Positions 35,217-44,099 of a DNA stretch of 64,000 bases are shown here, one piece after another; position 1 is the stretch's first letter, and the number at the start of each line of letters is the position of its first letter. Source of the DNA: DAIDKA01 sp036521075. GTDB taxonomy: Bacteria > Pseudomonadota > Gammaproteobacteria > Steroidobacterales > Steroidobacteraceae. Position numbers and translations under genes: made by a program. The notes under the pieces were generated by a model. The model searched no databases and was not told the DNA's origin. It saw only the letters and a list, made by a program, of their open reading frames with translations. The stretch covers positions 15,430-79,429 of the forward strand of contig DATDIL010000062.1 of NCBI GenBank assembly GCA_036521075.1, given 5' to 3'.

Positions 35217-36783
35217 ATGCGGGGCTTAATGCAGAATCATCAGCTGCTGATTTCATCGCTGATTGAGCACGTCGCCAATGCGCATCCAAACGCTGAAATC
35301 GTTTCGCGCACGCTCGAAGGATCGATACATCGATGCACCTATGCCGACGTTGAACGTCGCGCCAAGCAGGTAGCCAGAGCGCTGACCGCCATGGGCGTGA
35401 CCCAGGGTGAGCGCATCTGCACCCTGGCGTGGAACGGATTTCGACACCTGGAGATGCATTTCGGAGTATCCGGTTTCGGGGCGGTATTACATACCGCGAT
35501 CCCGCGTTTGTTCCCGGAGCAGCTCAAATACATCATCAACCACGCCGAGGATCAGCTTCTATTCTTCGATTCCTGCTTTCCGCCTCTAATCGAGAAACTG
35601 GCACCGAAACTGAAATCGGTGAAGGCATATATCGTCTTGACGGATAGACAGAACGTTCCGTGTACTTCCCTATCGCAGCTGCTTTGCTACGAAGAACTCA
35701 TTGCGGCGCGCAGCGGCTCCTATCGATGGCCCGATTCGGACGAAAATACGGCCTCCTCGCTGTGTTACACCTCAGGCACGACCGGCATTCCAAAAGGTGT
35801 GATGTACACCCACCGGTCCACGCTGCTGCACTCGATGCTTATTTGCATGACCGACGGGTTCGCATTGTCGGCTGTTGATTCGGTATGCCTCGCCATACCC
35901 ATGTTTCATGTGAATGCGTGGGGCCTGCCCTATTCTGCCGCAATGGTCGGAGCACGGTTGTTGTTGCCCGGACCCACCCTTGACGGTGCGAGCCTATACC
36001 GCTTCATGCGCGATGAGCGGGCCACGGCTGCGCTCGGAGTTCCGACAATCTGGCTGCAGGTTCAACAATATGTGCAGGCCCAATCGCTTGATCCGGTCAA
36101 CGAGCTGAGCTTGAAGCGGGTTCTGATCGGAGGTGCGGCGGTGCCTCGTTCGGTCGTGGAGACTTTCGAGAGGCGGTTCGGCCTCCACGTCCTGCATGCC
36201 TGGGGAATGACTGAGACCTCGCCGATCGGTCCGCTGTGTAATCCGCTCCAAAAACATCAACTGGCCACCGAGGCGCAGCGAATCGAATTGCAGAGCAAAC
36301 AGGGCCGTGTTCCGTATGGAGTGAGCTTGAAGATCACGGACGAGGCCGGAGCGGCTCTACCTCATGACGGCATGGCGGCCGGCCGCCCGCTGGTACGCGG
36401 CCATTGGGTTGCCTCCGCGTATTTTGGCCTGGGCGACGAGTCGATTCTCGATGCGGACGGCTGGTTTGATACGGGCGACATCGCAACCACAGACCCTGAC
36501 GGCTATATGAGAATCGCTGACCGGGCGAAGGATGTCATCAAGTCCGGCGACGAGTGGATATCTTCGATCGACTTGGAAAATGCCGCTATGGGTCACGCCG
36601 CCCTTGCGGAAGCCGCGGCGATTGGGCTTCCCCATCCGAAATGGCAGGAGCGCCCGCTGCTAGTGGTGGCTGCCCGATGGCATCGTGTTCGTTTCGCAAC
36701 TTCCACGCACCGCAACGGGCAAGCTGCAAAAAGTGATGCTTCGGGAAACCTTCAAGGAATATCGATTCGAAGCCGACGCATAG
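35217..36783 (+). pseudogene. Long-chain acyl-CoA synthetase/AMP-ligase, broken by an internal deletion with frameshift
   Basis: The start at ATG 35217 follows AAGGAGAAAA. The N-domain is intact: YADVERRAKQVARAL, the P-loop-like YTSGTTGIPKG, AIPMFHVNAWGLPYS, HAWGMTETSPIGPL, WFDTGDIATTDPDGYMRIADRAKDVIKSGDEWIS. After GLPHPKWQERPLLVV the frame goes wrong. The true C-terminus, LPDGIVFVSQLPRTATGKL then QKVMLRETFKEYRFEADA, continues in the +1 frame from 36670 to the stop at 36783. About 25 residues normally between these parts are missing. In the original frame translation runs to 36812 without the catalytic A10 lysine. Probably inactive for thioester or adenylate formation. Confidence 0.8.
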
Positions 36784-36808
36784 CAACACAGGAGACCGGA
36801 TATTCGCC

Positions 36809-38545
36809 ATGATCGATCCGTCAAATGATCTCAACCAGTTGGTCCGCGCCAGCGTCCGGGCGGAACTCGGTGACCCAGATGCGGCGATCGAGGTCTCCGT
36901 CCATCGTTCGGAGCACGCGGACTATCAGGCCGACGTGGCCCTTGCGCTCGCGCGGCAGCTCAGGCGCAGTCCAAGAGATGTTGCCGTGGCCATCGCGGCG
37001 CGTCTGACCTCGGGAGAGGTACTCAAGAGCGCTGTAGTCTCCGGGCCCGGTTTCATCAATCTGACTTGCCGCTCGGACTATCTCGCCGCGCAGCTTGGCC
37101 GTATGCATCATGATATGCGACTCGGGGTCGAGCGAGCGGTAATCCCGGAAACCGTGGTCGTTGACTATTCCTCGCCGAATCTCGCGAAGGAAATGCACGT
37201 CGGACACCTGCGCAGCACAATCATCGGCGATTGTCTGGCACGGGCACTGGAATATTTGGGCCATGACGTGCGTCGCCAGAACCATATCGGTGACTGGGGC
37301 ACGCCATTTGGAATGCTCATCGAACAGATGCTGGATGAAGGCATCACCACGGGCGGCGGTGATGTAAACTCACTTTCGGCGTTCTACCGGGCTGCGCGGC
37401 TCAAGTTCGATGGGGGTGCGGGCTTTGCCGATCGCGCTCGCCGTCGGGTCGTCCTGCTGCAGCAAGGCGATCCAATCACACTCAAGCTGTGGCGCCAACT
37501 GATAGATGTAACCACAGCTTACATTGACGCGCTGTACGCACGGCTACGGGTCAAACTCAGCCATCAGGACATGGCCGGAGAGAGCCGTTACAACCCGCAG
37601 CTCGAGGCGCTTGTTGACGAACTCGAACACCTGGGACTTGCCCACTCCAGCGAGAGTGCGATCTGTGTCTTTCCTCCAGGATTCTTTGGACGTGACGGCA
37701 TGCCCCTGCCGCTTATCGTGCGCAAGCAGGACGGTGGCTTCGGCTACGCCGCCACGGATCTCGCCGCGCTGAAGTACCGGGTGGACCGTCTCGGAGCCAA
37801 TAGAATTCTTTATGTCGTCGGCGCTCCCCAGAGTCAGCACTTCGCGATGGTCTTCGAAACCGCGCGACTCGCCGGCTGGGTTCCCTCGGGAGTGCGATTG
37901 GAACACGTCGCCTTTGGCTCGGTCCTGGGTCAGGACGGAAAGGTGCTCAAGACACGCGCCGGGGAGGCCGTGAGTCTCACCGCACTGGTCGAGGAGGCCG
38001 TCGACCGTGCCAAGGGAATCGCCGGTCGAGGCGCTCCAGGGCTCACCGAAAGCGAACGCGCGCGCATTGCCGAGATGGTTGGCGTCGGTTCGGTGAAGTA
38101 TTCGGATCTGGCCAATGACCGCATTCGGGACTACCTCTTCAGCTGGGACCGGATGCTCTCGTTCGACGGAAATACCGCTCCCTACCTCATGTACGCGCAC
38201 GCCAGAATCCGGTCGATCCTGCGCAAGGCGCAGGCTGGTCACGAGGAGCTCGCACTGGCAGCGGCGCAGATCACGATTCACGCACCGGCGGAACGGGCGC
38301 TGGCACTGGAGCTACTCGAGTTCCCCAGTACGCTCGTCAGGCTCGGTGAAACCTTGCAGCCGCACCGGCTATGCCAGTATCTGTTCCAGGTGGCAACAGC
38401 GTTCACACGGTTCTACGAGGCCTGTCCGGTGCTGAACGTCGAAGCAACGACGAGGGCGTCACGCCTGGTCTTATGCAGCCTGACGGCGCGTGTACTCGCG
38501 TGCGGGATGGACCTTATCGGCATCGAGGCGCCCGAGCAAATGTAG
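36809..38545 (+). CDS. argS: Arginine--tRNA ligase
   Basis: This is a 578-residue class I aminoacyl-tRNA synthetase charging tRNA-Arg. It has the N-terminal Add1 domain (DYQADVALALARQLRRSPRDVA), the HIGH-type motif HVGHLRSTIIGD after DYSSPNLAKEM, the KMSK-equivalent GKVLKTRAGEAVSL, and the DALR anticodon-binding domain (NTAPYLMYAHARIRSIL to LTARVLACGMDLIGIEAPEQM). It looks complete and functional. It follows the broken acyl-CoA synthetase and precedes a BlaI-type repressor, an unusual setting. It may be a second, accessory ArgRS, which cannot be decided from this window. Confidence 0.95.
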   Translation: MIDPSNDLNQLVRASVRAELGDPDAAIEVSVHRSEHADYQADVALALARQLRRSPRDVAVAIAARLTSGEVLKSAVVSGPGFINLTCRSDYLAAQLGRMHHDMRLGVERAVIPETVVVDYSSPNLAKEMHVGHLRSTIIGDCLARALEYLGHDVRRQNHIGDWGTPFGMLIEQMLDEGITTGGGDVNSLSAFYRAARLKFDGGAGFADRARRRVVLLQQGDPITLKLWRQLIDVTTAYIDALYARLRVKLSHQDMAGESRYNPQLEALVDELEHLGLAHSSESAICVFPPGFFGRDGMPLPLIVRKQDGGFGYAATDLAALKYRVDRLGANRILYVVGAPQSQHFAMVFETARLAGWVPSGVRLEHVAFGSVLGQDGKVLKTRAGEAVSLTALVEEAVDRAKGIAGRGAPGLTESERARIAEMVGVGSVKYSDLANDRIRDYLFSWDRMLSFDGNTAPYLMYAHARIRSILRKAQAGHEELALAAAQITIHAPAERALALELLEFPSTLVRLGETLQPHRLCQYLFQVATAFTRFYEACPVLNVEATTRASRLVLCSLTARVLACGMDLIGIEAPEQM

Positions 38546-38630
38546 GCCCTCGGTGCGGGCCATGAGCTGGCCGGAAATGGCCCGCTTTCTGACATTCGAC
38601 TGGCATTATTGCTCATCTCCGCAGACTGTG

Positions 38631-38648
38631 GTATTTACTACTACATAC
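38631..38648. promoter_or_regulatory. Imperfect palindrome, candidate BlaI-type operator
   Basis: GTATTTACTACTACATAC is mostly self-complementary and contains TACTACA, the half-site of known BlaI/MecI operators (TACTACA..TGTAGTA). It lies just upstream of the BlaI-like gene, as expected for autoregulation. Confidence 0.5.
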
Positions 38649-38665
38649 GTCGGAGGATGGCGAAC

Positions 38666-39043
38666 ATGAACCCACCACGTCTTAGCAGACGAGAACTACG
38701 AATCATGGAGGCGTTGTGGAAACACGGCGCGTGTTCTGTCAGGGAGATTCAGGAAACCTTTCCAGAAAAGGACCAAGTGGCCTACACAACCGTGCAAACC
38801 ATGGTCGCGCGGTTGGAGGTGAAACAGGCCGTACGCAAAATAAAGAAAATCGGTAACGCCCACATTTTCGAGGCTGCAGTAACTCGCACGGCGGCACAAG
38901 GCCGACTGGTGGACGATGTGTTGCGGTTTTTCGGAGGGCGGGTGGCACCGTTAATGTCACATCTCGTTGATACGGGCCGACTCACACTGGACGACGTGGA
39001 AGAAGCCCGCAGCGCGATAAAGAGGAATCAACGCAAGGAATGA
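38666..39043 (+). CDS. BlaI/MecI-type transcriptional repressor
   Basis: This winged-helix repressor has about 125 residues. The ATG at 38666 has CGGAGG at nine bases; the ATG at 38657 sits directly on that site. The DNA-binding domain reads LSRRELRIMEALWKHGACSVREIQETFPEKDQVAYTTVQTMVARLEVKQAVRK. The C-terminal dimerisation part (VDDVLRFFGGRVAPLMSHL...LDDVEEARSAI) includes the region where BlaR1/MecR1 signalling leads to cleavage. It lies 3 bp before the M56 peptidase gene, the standard repressor/sensor-protease pair. Confidence 0.93.
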   Translation: MNPPRLSRRELRIMEALWKHGACSVREIQETFPEKDQVAYTTVQTMVARLEVKQAVRKIKKIGNAHIFEAAVTRTAAQGRLVDDVLRFFGGRVAPLMSHLVDTGRLTLDDVEEARSAIKRNQRKE

Positions 39044-39046
39044 GCC

Positions 39047-40678
39047 ATGCTCTATGCCGTTATCAATCACCTTTGGCAATCGACCCTTTTCGCTGGAGGC
39101 GTCGGTGTTCTGACCCTCATGATGCGCCATCATCGCGCGGGCGTTCGCTTCGGCCTGTGGTTCTCCGCGTCAGTGAAATTTCTGGTGCCTTTCGCGTTAC
39201 TGGCGGCACTGGGTTCCCACATTCCTCGCCATCCGCCGAATCTGAACGCGAGCACGGGCGTAACGCAGGTTCTCAGCATGGCGGTGGACAGGATCGCCAC
39301 GCCGCTGCCGGCGACAGGGCAACTGATTGGTTCGGCGCCTCTCATCACGGCATCCGTGCATCCTTGGTTGAATCTAATCGCAATAGTGTGGGCCTGCGGT
39401 GTGCTCGCTATCGCTGCCTGCTGGCTTGCGGCCTGGTGGCGAATCCGGCGCGTACTCGTTGCGTCGAAACCAGTCGCAATCGAATTTCCGATCCGTGTCA
39501 GAACCTCCACCGTGATGCAGGAGCCGGCTATCGCGGGCATCTTGCGTCCGGTACTGCTGGTCCCGGATGGAATCGAAGGCTGGCTGTCGAAGGATCAGCT
39601 GCGAGCCGTTTTGGCACACGAACGCTGCCATCTGAGGAGACGCGACAATCTGAAGGCCGCCTTGCATATGCTGGTTGAGTCGTTGTTTTGGTTCCACCCG
39701 CTAGTGTGGTGGCTGGAAACCAGGCTCATTGCCGAGCGGGAGAGTGCATGCGATGAGGAGGTCCTTGCGGACGGAAATAAAGCAAAGGACTACGCGGAAG
39801 GAATAGTGCGCGTTTGCCACAATTACCTGACCCCGCCGCTGCGCTGCGCGGCAGCGGTCGGAGGGGGCAATCTCGCAAGGAGAGTCGAGTGCATTTTTAA
39901 TCCGCCTCGTCATGTACGGCTGAGCGCAGTGCAGATGATCCTGCTCGGGAGCATAGCAAGCGCCGTAGTTGCTGAGCCAATCGTCAGCGGACACCTGACA
40001 GCGCCGCTTGCGCAGAAGCAAGACTTCAGTACACCGGTTTCCGGAGGCTACGGTACCGTGGCTCCAGCCGATGCCGGTCGAAGCGACGGGCAAGATCTGA
40101 TAGTCGCTGCATCAAATGGCAATCTCGCTCATGTCAGAAGCCTCCTGCGCAAAGGGGTTGCTGTCGACTTTCAGGAACCCAACGGGGCCGGCTATACGGC
40201 CCTGATCCACGCGGCTCAACGCGGACGTGACCCTGCCGTCGTACGCGAACTTCTCGCCAACGGTGCGCAGGTGGAACATCGCAGAGCTGGCGGCGAGACT
40301 GCCTTGATTCTCGCGGGGGGTTCGGGGAATGTTTCGATCGTGCAAGCACTTTTGAACGCCGGCGCGCAGGTCAATGACCGGGATGACAACGGAGTCACCG
40401 CCTTGATGATGGCATCCGCGGGAGGATACCAAAGAGTGGTTCTGTTGCTTTTGAGCAGCGGTGCCGACATCCATCCCGAAACCAAATTCGGTGAGACGGC
40501 CTTGGAATTGGCGGCAAAAGGCGGCCATGACAGGGTGGTGCGTCTACTCCTGGACAGCGGAGCGGATTTTCGGCATCGGCAATTTGACGGCGAAACTGCT
40601 CTCGACCTGGCGGTACAAGCAAGGCAGGTTGCAGTCGTGCAGACTCTCCTGGAGAGAGGTGCGGGCGCTAAACGATAG
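39047..40678 (+). CDS. BlaR1/M56-type membrane metalloprotease with C-terminal ankyrin-repeat domain
   Basis: This 543-residue protein has hydrophobic segments near residues 8-25, 37-56 and 108-130. The cytoplasmic M56 zinc protease domain shows VLAHERCHLRRRDNLKAAL (HExxH at 191-195), FHPLVWWLETRLIAERESACDEEVL (third ligand region) and a last membrane segment near 295-312. In BlaR1/MecR1 a penicillin-binding sensor follows; here residues 347-540 form about six ankyrin repeats (for example NGAGYTALIHAAQRGRDPAVVRELLANGAQV). The repeats should face the periplasm. It presumably senses a protein or envelope signal and inactivates the adjacent BlaI-like repressor. Confidence 0.9.
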   Translation: MLYAVINHLWQSTLFAGGVGVLTLMMRHHRAGVRFGLWFSASVKFLVPFALLAALGSHIPRHPPNLNASTGVTQVLSMAVDRIATPLPATGQLIGSAPLITASVHPWLNLIAIVWACGVLAIAACWLAAWWRIRRVLVASKPVAIEFPIRVRTSTVMQEPAIAGILRPVLLVPDGIEGWLSKDQLRAVLAHERCHLRRRDNLKAALHMLVESLFWFHPLVWWLETRLIAERESACDEEVLADGNKAKDYAEGIVRVCHNYLTPPLRCAAAVGGGNLARRVECIFNPPRHVRLSAVQMILLGSIASAVVAEPIVSGHLTAPLAQKQDFSTPVSGGYGTVAPADAGRSDGQDLIVAASNGNLAHVRSLLRKGVAVDFQEPNGAGYTALIHAAQRGRDPAVVRELLANGAQVEHRRAGGETALILAGGSGNVSIVQALLNAGAQVNDRDDNGVTALMMASAGGYQRVVLLLLSSGADIHPETKFGETALELAAKGGHDRVVRLLLDSGADFRHRQFDGETALDLAVQARQVAVVQTLLERGAGAKR

Positions 40679-40688
40679 CGCAACGTGC

Positions 40689-41531
40689 TCAGCAGTTCCC
40701 CAGTTTCCGATACGGTTCCTTGACGATCTGATACAGCCCGTAGCACAGCAGCCCGCTCGCCATGGCACCGAGCAACCATTGCCCGTAGGGTTGCTGCTTC
40801 AGCCCGGCGAGCGCACCGGCGATGCCGCCCGAATAGCGAGGGTCGTGGCGCCAGGCGGAATTGACCAGATAGCCGCCGACGAGGAAGAACAGTGTGCCGC
40901 GCGCGAAGAGTCCGTAGATGCCGAGCGCGCTGATGGCGAGTCGAAGGCGCGCGCGGCTAAGCTCGACCCGTTTATTTCTATCGCCGGTCATCGCACGATA
41001 GAATTGCCACACTCCGAAGATGACAATGCCGGCGCCTACGAGCGCAACCAGATACCGCCCTATGGGTAGGGCGAACATCCACGCCGTCCATTTGACCTGG
41101 CTTTCGCGCTCATTGTCCGCTCGGCTGAGGCCAAGGATGCTCCACATCGCTTCACCCACGAAGATGCAGTGAAACACGCCATTAAGGAGATGTCCGAGTC
41201 GCAATAGCCGGCGGCGAGGATTGCCGCGCTCAGCGCGATGCTCGGGGTCCGCGATTGCCACGATCAGCTGCCACAACACGAACGCGGCCAGACCACCGGC
41301 GAGAACCACCAGCAGTGCATCGCCGGGCGGCGTCTGCCCGAGCTTCGCCAGTGCGCCCTTCGCACCGTTCGGTTGCTGGCGTCCTACGGCCGCAACCAGT
41401 GCAGAGAAACCAACCAGGAGGTACAACACGCCTTCGGCGATGTACCCGGCATGCCCGGTCCAGCGTTCCCATCGCCGGAGCGCGCGGTTGTCGCTGCGTG
41501 GGCGCAGGAGCTGTTCGGTGGGTCGCGTCAT
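40689..41531 (-). CDS. DUF1206 membrane protein
   Basis: This 280-residue protein (ATG at 41531; an in-frame start four codons earlier is possible) has the three internally repeated two-helix units of DUF1206. Examples are GYIAEGVLYLLVGFSALVAA...GDALLVVLAGGLAAFVLWQLI, LNGVFHCIFVGEAM..., and YGLFARGTLFFLVGGYL...GQWLLGAMASGLLCYGLYQIV. The repeats each pair a GxxxxGVLY-like start with a GxxxxAxGL helix. Function is unknown. It converges with the M56-ankyrin gene. Confidence 0.9.
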   Translation of the reverse strand: MTRPTEQLLRPRSDNRALRRWERWTGHAGYIAEGVLYLLVGFSALVAAVGRQQPNGAKGALAKLGQTPPGDALLVVLAGGLAAFVLWQLIVAIADPEHRAERGNPRRRLLRLGHLLNGVFHCIFVGEAMWSILGLSRADNERESQVKWTAWMFALPIGRYLVALVGAGIVIFGVWQFYRAMTGDRNKRVELSRARLRLAISALGIYGLFARGTLFFLVGGYLVNSAWRHDPRYSGGIAGALAGLKQQPYGQWLLGAMASGLLCYGLYQIVKEPYRKLGNC

Positions 41532-41767
41532 CGGTTGAAACACGCCAGAGCAGGAAGCGCAGGGGATTCAGTGTGTCATACGTTCGCCCCAGCCCGCGAC
41601 GGCCGCCAACATCCAGGCACACCGAAAAGCGGCGGATGGGTGCGGACGAAGCGGATAATATTCGAACTCGCCCGGGAACCGCTCTGAGCTTGGCCGACGC
41701 AGGGCTTTGCCCGAGCGCTCCCTGTGTTGTGCTCGCGCCTGCAGCGGGCGGGATTTAGATTGGAATC

Positions 41768-43615
41768 ATGCAAGAAACATCCGGAAATTCTGCCGCCCGC
41801 TCCGTCTATCGGGCGGGTGCCGGTGCACGGCCGCGACTGGTCTATGACGGGGAGTGCGGGTTCTGCGGCTACTGGGCGCGCTATTGGCAGAAGCTCACCG
41901 GCGAGACTGTCGACTACAGGCCGTACCAGGAAGTGGCAGCGCAATATCCCGCGGTCGCGGTCGCTGACTTTCAGCGCGCCGTGCAATACATCACACCCGA
42001 TGGGCAGCGCGCGAGCGCGGCCGAGGCCAGCTTCCTGACCCTGAGCCATGCGCGCGGCAAGGGAATCTGGCTCGCCCTATACAGAAACCTACCCGGCTTC
42101 GCGGTCCTCTCGGAACTCGCTTACGCCTTCATCGCCGCGCACCGCTCGGCCTTCTATCGCATGAGCCTGTTTCTGTGGGGCAGGGACTACGGGCCGCCCC
42201 GGTACGATATGGTCTCATTTCTGTTCCTGCGTCTGCTCGGGTTGATCTATTTTTCCGCCTTCGTCTCCTTCGGCGTGCAGGCGCAGGGACTGATCGGCAG
42301 TCACGGCATCCTGCCGCTGGTGCAACTCGTGGACGCCATCCATGCCCAGGCCGGGCCGGAGCGCTTCTTCCTGATGCCGATGGTGTTCTGGTGGAATGCC
42401 AGTGATTTCGCCATCCAGGCGGTGTGCTGGGTTGGAGCGGGATTTTCGCTGCTGCTGGTCTTCAACCTGCTGCCGCGGCTGAGCCTCTTTGGGCTCTATG
42501 TGTTGTATCTATCGCTCCTGTACGCCGGCCAGACTTTCATGAGCTACCAGTGGGACACGTACCTGCTGGAGACCGGTTTTCTCGCACTACTGCTGAGCTT
42601 GGCTAAGGCGCCGGGCATCTGGCTGCTGCGCTGGCTGCTGTTCCGCTTCCTGTTTATGTCGGGCGTAGTCAAGCTGCTGAGCGGTGACCCCAGCTGGCGG
42701 AACCTGTCGGCACTGTCATATCACTTTCTCACTCAGCCGCTGCCCACGCCACTGGCCTGGTACGCCGCGCAACTGCCCGCGCGCGTGCTGCAATTCGCCA
42801 CCGGCGCCACATTCTTCATCGAATTGGTGCTGCCGTATTTGATCTTCTGTCCGCGCCGGCTGCGTTTCACTGCCGCCTGCGGCATCCTGCTCCTGCAAGC
42901 CTGCATTCTGCTCACCGGCAATTACAACTGGTTCAATCTTCAGACGATGTTGCTGTGCTTGTTGCTGTTCGATGACGCTGCTGTGCAGAAGATATTGCCG
43001 CGGCGCCTGATCCGCGTGCTGCCGCTGCGGATGGCGTCTCGTCTGCCCGGAAGGGCGACGACGGTCATCGTCGGCACGCTGGCGTTGCTGATCGTGTTCT
43101 GTAGCCTCGTGCAGATGGATGTGCGTTTTGGCGGTGACCCACCCGTGGCAGCGCAGGCCGTCGATCAGTTCATCGATCCGCTGCACATCGTCAGCGGCTA
43201 CGGACTGTTCGCGGTCATGACGACGCGGCGCAATGAAATCGTCATACAGGGCTCGAACGACGGCATCGAATGGCGCGAATACGCGTTTCGGTACAAGCCC
43301 GGTGACTTGGCGCGCCGTCCGCGCTGGAATATTCTTCACCAGCCGCGCCTGGACTGGCAGATGTGGTTCGCCGCACTCGATGACCCGCAGCGCCTGCCAT
43401 GGTTTTCGCGCTTTCTTGCGGCGGTGCTGAAGAACGAGCCGGCTGTGATGGCCCTGATGGAAAAGAACCCCTTTCCCGACAAGCCCCCGGTGTATGTGCG
43501 CGCGCAGTACTACGCCTACACCTATGCCAGCAGCCAAGAAAAGGCTAAGGGCCTATGGTGGGACCGCCGGTTGTTGGGTCTGTATTTCCCCGCCGCGCGC
43601 CTGAGGGAGCGATGA
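41768..43615 (+). CDS. DUF393 (thiol-disulfide-like) plus lipase-maturation-factor fusion membrane protein
   Basis: This is a 615-residue fusion. Residues 20-125 are a DUF393/DCC1 domain with RLVYDGECGFCGYW (CxxC at 30/33). From about residue 140 it has the lipase maturation factor (LMF1-like) membrane domain, with many hydrophobic segments and GLIGSHGILPLVQLVDAI, FMSYQWDTYLLETGFLALLLS and SGVVKLLSGDPSWRNLSALSYHFLTQPLPTP. The C-terminal soluble part has WREYAFRYKPGDLARRP, PRLDWQMWFAAL and PPVYVRAQYYAYTYAS. It may assist folding or disulfide handling of exported proteins. Confidence 0.92.
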   Translation: MQETSGNSAARSVYRAGAGARPRLVYDGECGFCGYWARYWQKLTGETVDYRPYQEVAAQYPAVAVADFQRAVQYITPDGQRASAAEASFLTLSHARGKGIWLALYRNLPGFAVLSELAYAFIAAHRSAFYRMSLFLWGRDYGPPRYDMVSFLFLRLLGLIYFSAFVSFGVQAQGLIGSHGILPLVQLVDAIHAQAGPERFFLMPMVFWWNASDFAIQAVCWVGAGFSLLLVFNLLPRLSLFGLYVLYLSLLYAGQTFMSYQWDTYLLETGFLALLLSLAKAPGIWLLRWLLFRFLFMSGVVKLLSGDPSWRNLSALSYHFLTQPLPTPLAWYAAQLPARVLQFATGATFFIELVLPYLIFCPRRLRFTAACGILLLQACILLTGNYNWFNLQTMLLCLLLFDDAAVQKILPRRLIRVLPLRMASRLPGRATTVIVGTLALLIVFCSLVQMDVRFGGDPPVAAQAVDQFIDPLHIVSGYGLFAVMTTRRNEIVIQGSNDGIEWREYAFRYKPGDLARRPRWNILHQPRLDWQMWFAALDDPQRLPWFSRFLAAVLKNEPAVMALMEKNPFPDKPPVYVRAQYYAYTYASSQEKAKGLWWDRRLLGLYFPAARLRER

Positions 43616-43789
43616 CCTCATGGCAGTTCGCGACGGGCCGACACGACTTCAGCCTACTGCCCGGGTGCTCCCTCCTGCTCCTGAACAGCCGTTGCGCGAA
43701 TACTTGCACATTATCAGCGACTTGGACGCGCTCCGCGCTTCTGGAACTTGAAGCGCACCCCATATGCGCATGACTTTCGGGGAGCTTGG

Positions 43790-44008
43790 ATGGCTACATC
43801 TCCAGGCGGCAAGAAAGCGGTAAACGTATCGATCTCTACGGAATTGCTGCGGGCGGCGCGCAAGAGTGAGATCAATCTGTCCGCAACGCTGGAGGCAGCC
43901 GTTGAGCGTGAATTGCGGCTGCTTCGCATGCGCGACGATTTTCTCAGCCCCGTCGCGAATACTCGCGACCGCCGTCGTTGTGCAAAGAGCCGGCGGCCGC
44001 GAGGGTAG
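43790..44008 (+). CDS. Orphan CcdA-like antitoxin
   Basis: This 72-residue protein starts at ATG 43790 after GGGGAG. KAVNVSISTELLRAARKSEINLSATLEAAVERELRLLR matches the ribbon-helix-helix of CcdA-type antitoxins. The C-terminus, which should bind CcdB, is replaced by an Arg-rich tail, and no CcdB gene follows; the next sequence is a truncated TPR gene. It is probably a leftover antitoxin or small DNA-binding protein. Confidence 0.6.
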   Translation: MATSPGGKKAVNVSISTELLRAARKSEINLSATLEAAVERELRLLRMRDDFLSPVANTRDRRRCAKSRRPRG

Positions 44009-44099
44009 TGTCATTCGCGATCGGGCTCGTCGAGCTTTCTGGCCTCGCTGCTGATCTGCGCCGGCGTGGGTGTCATCGAGTCGATTCCCGGTCCGACGT

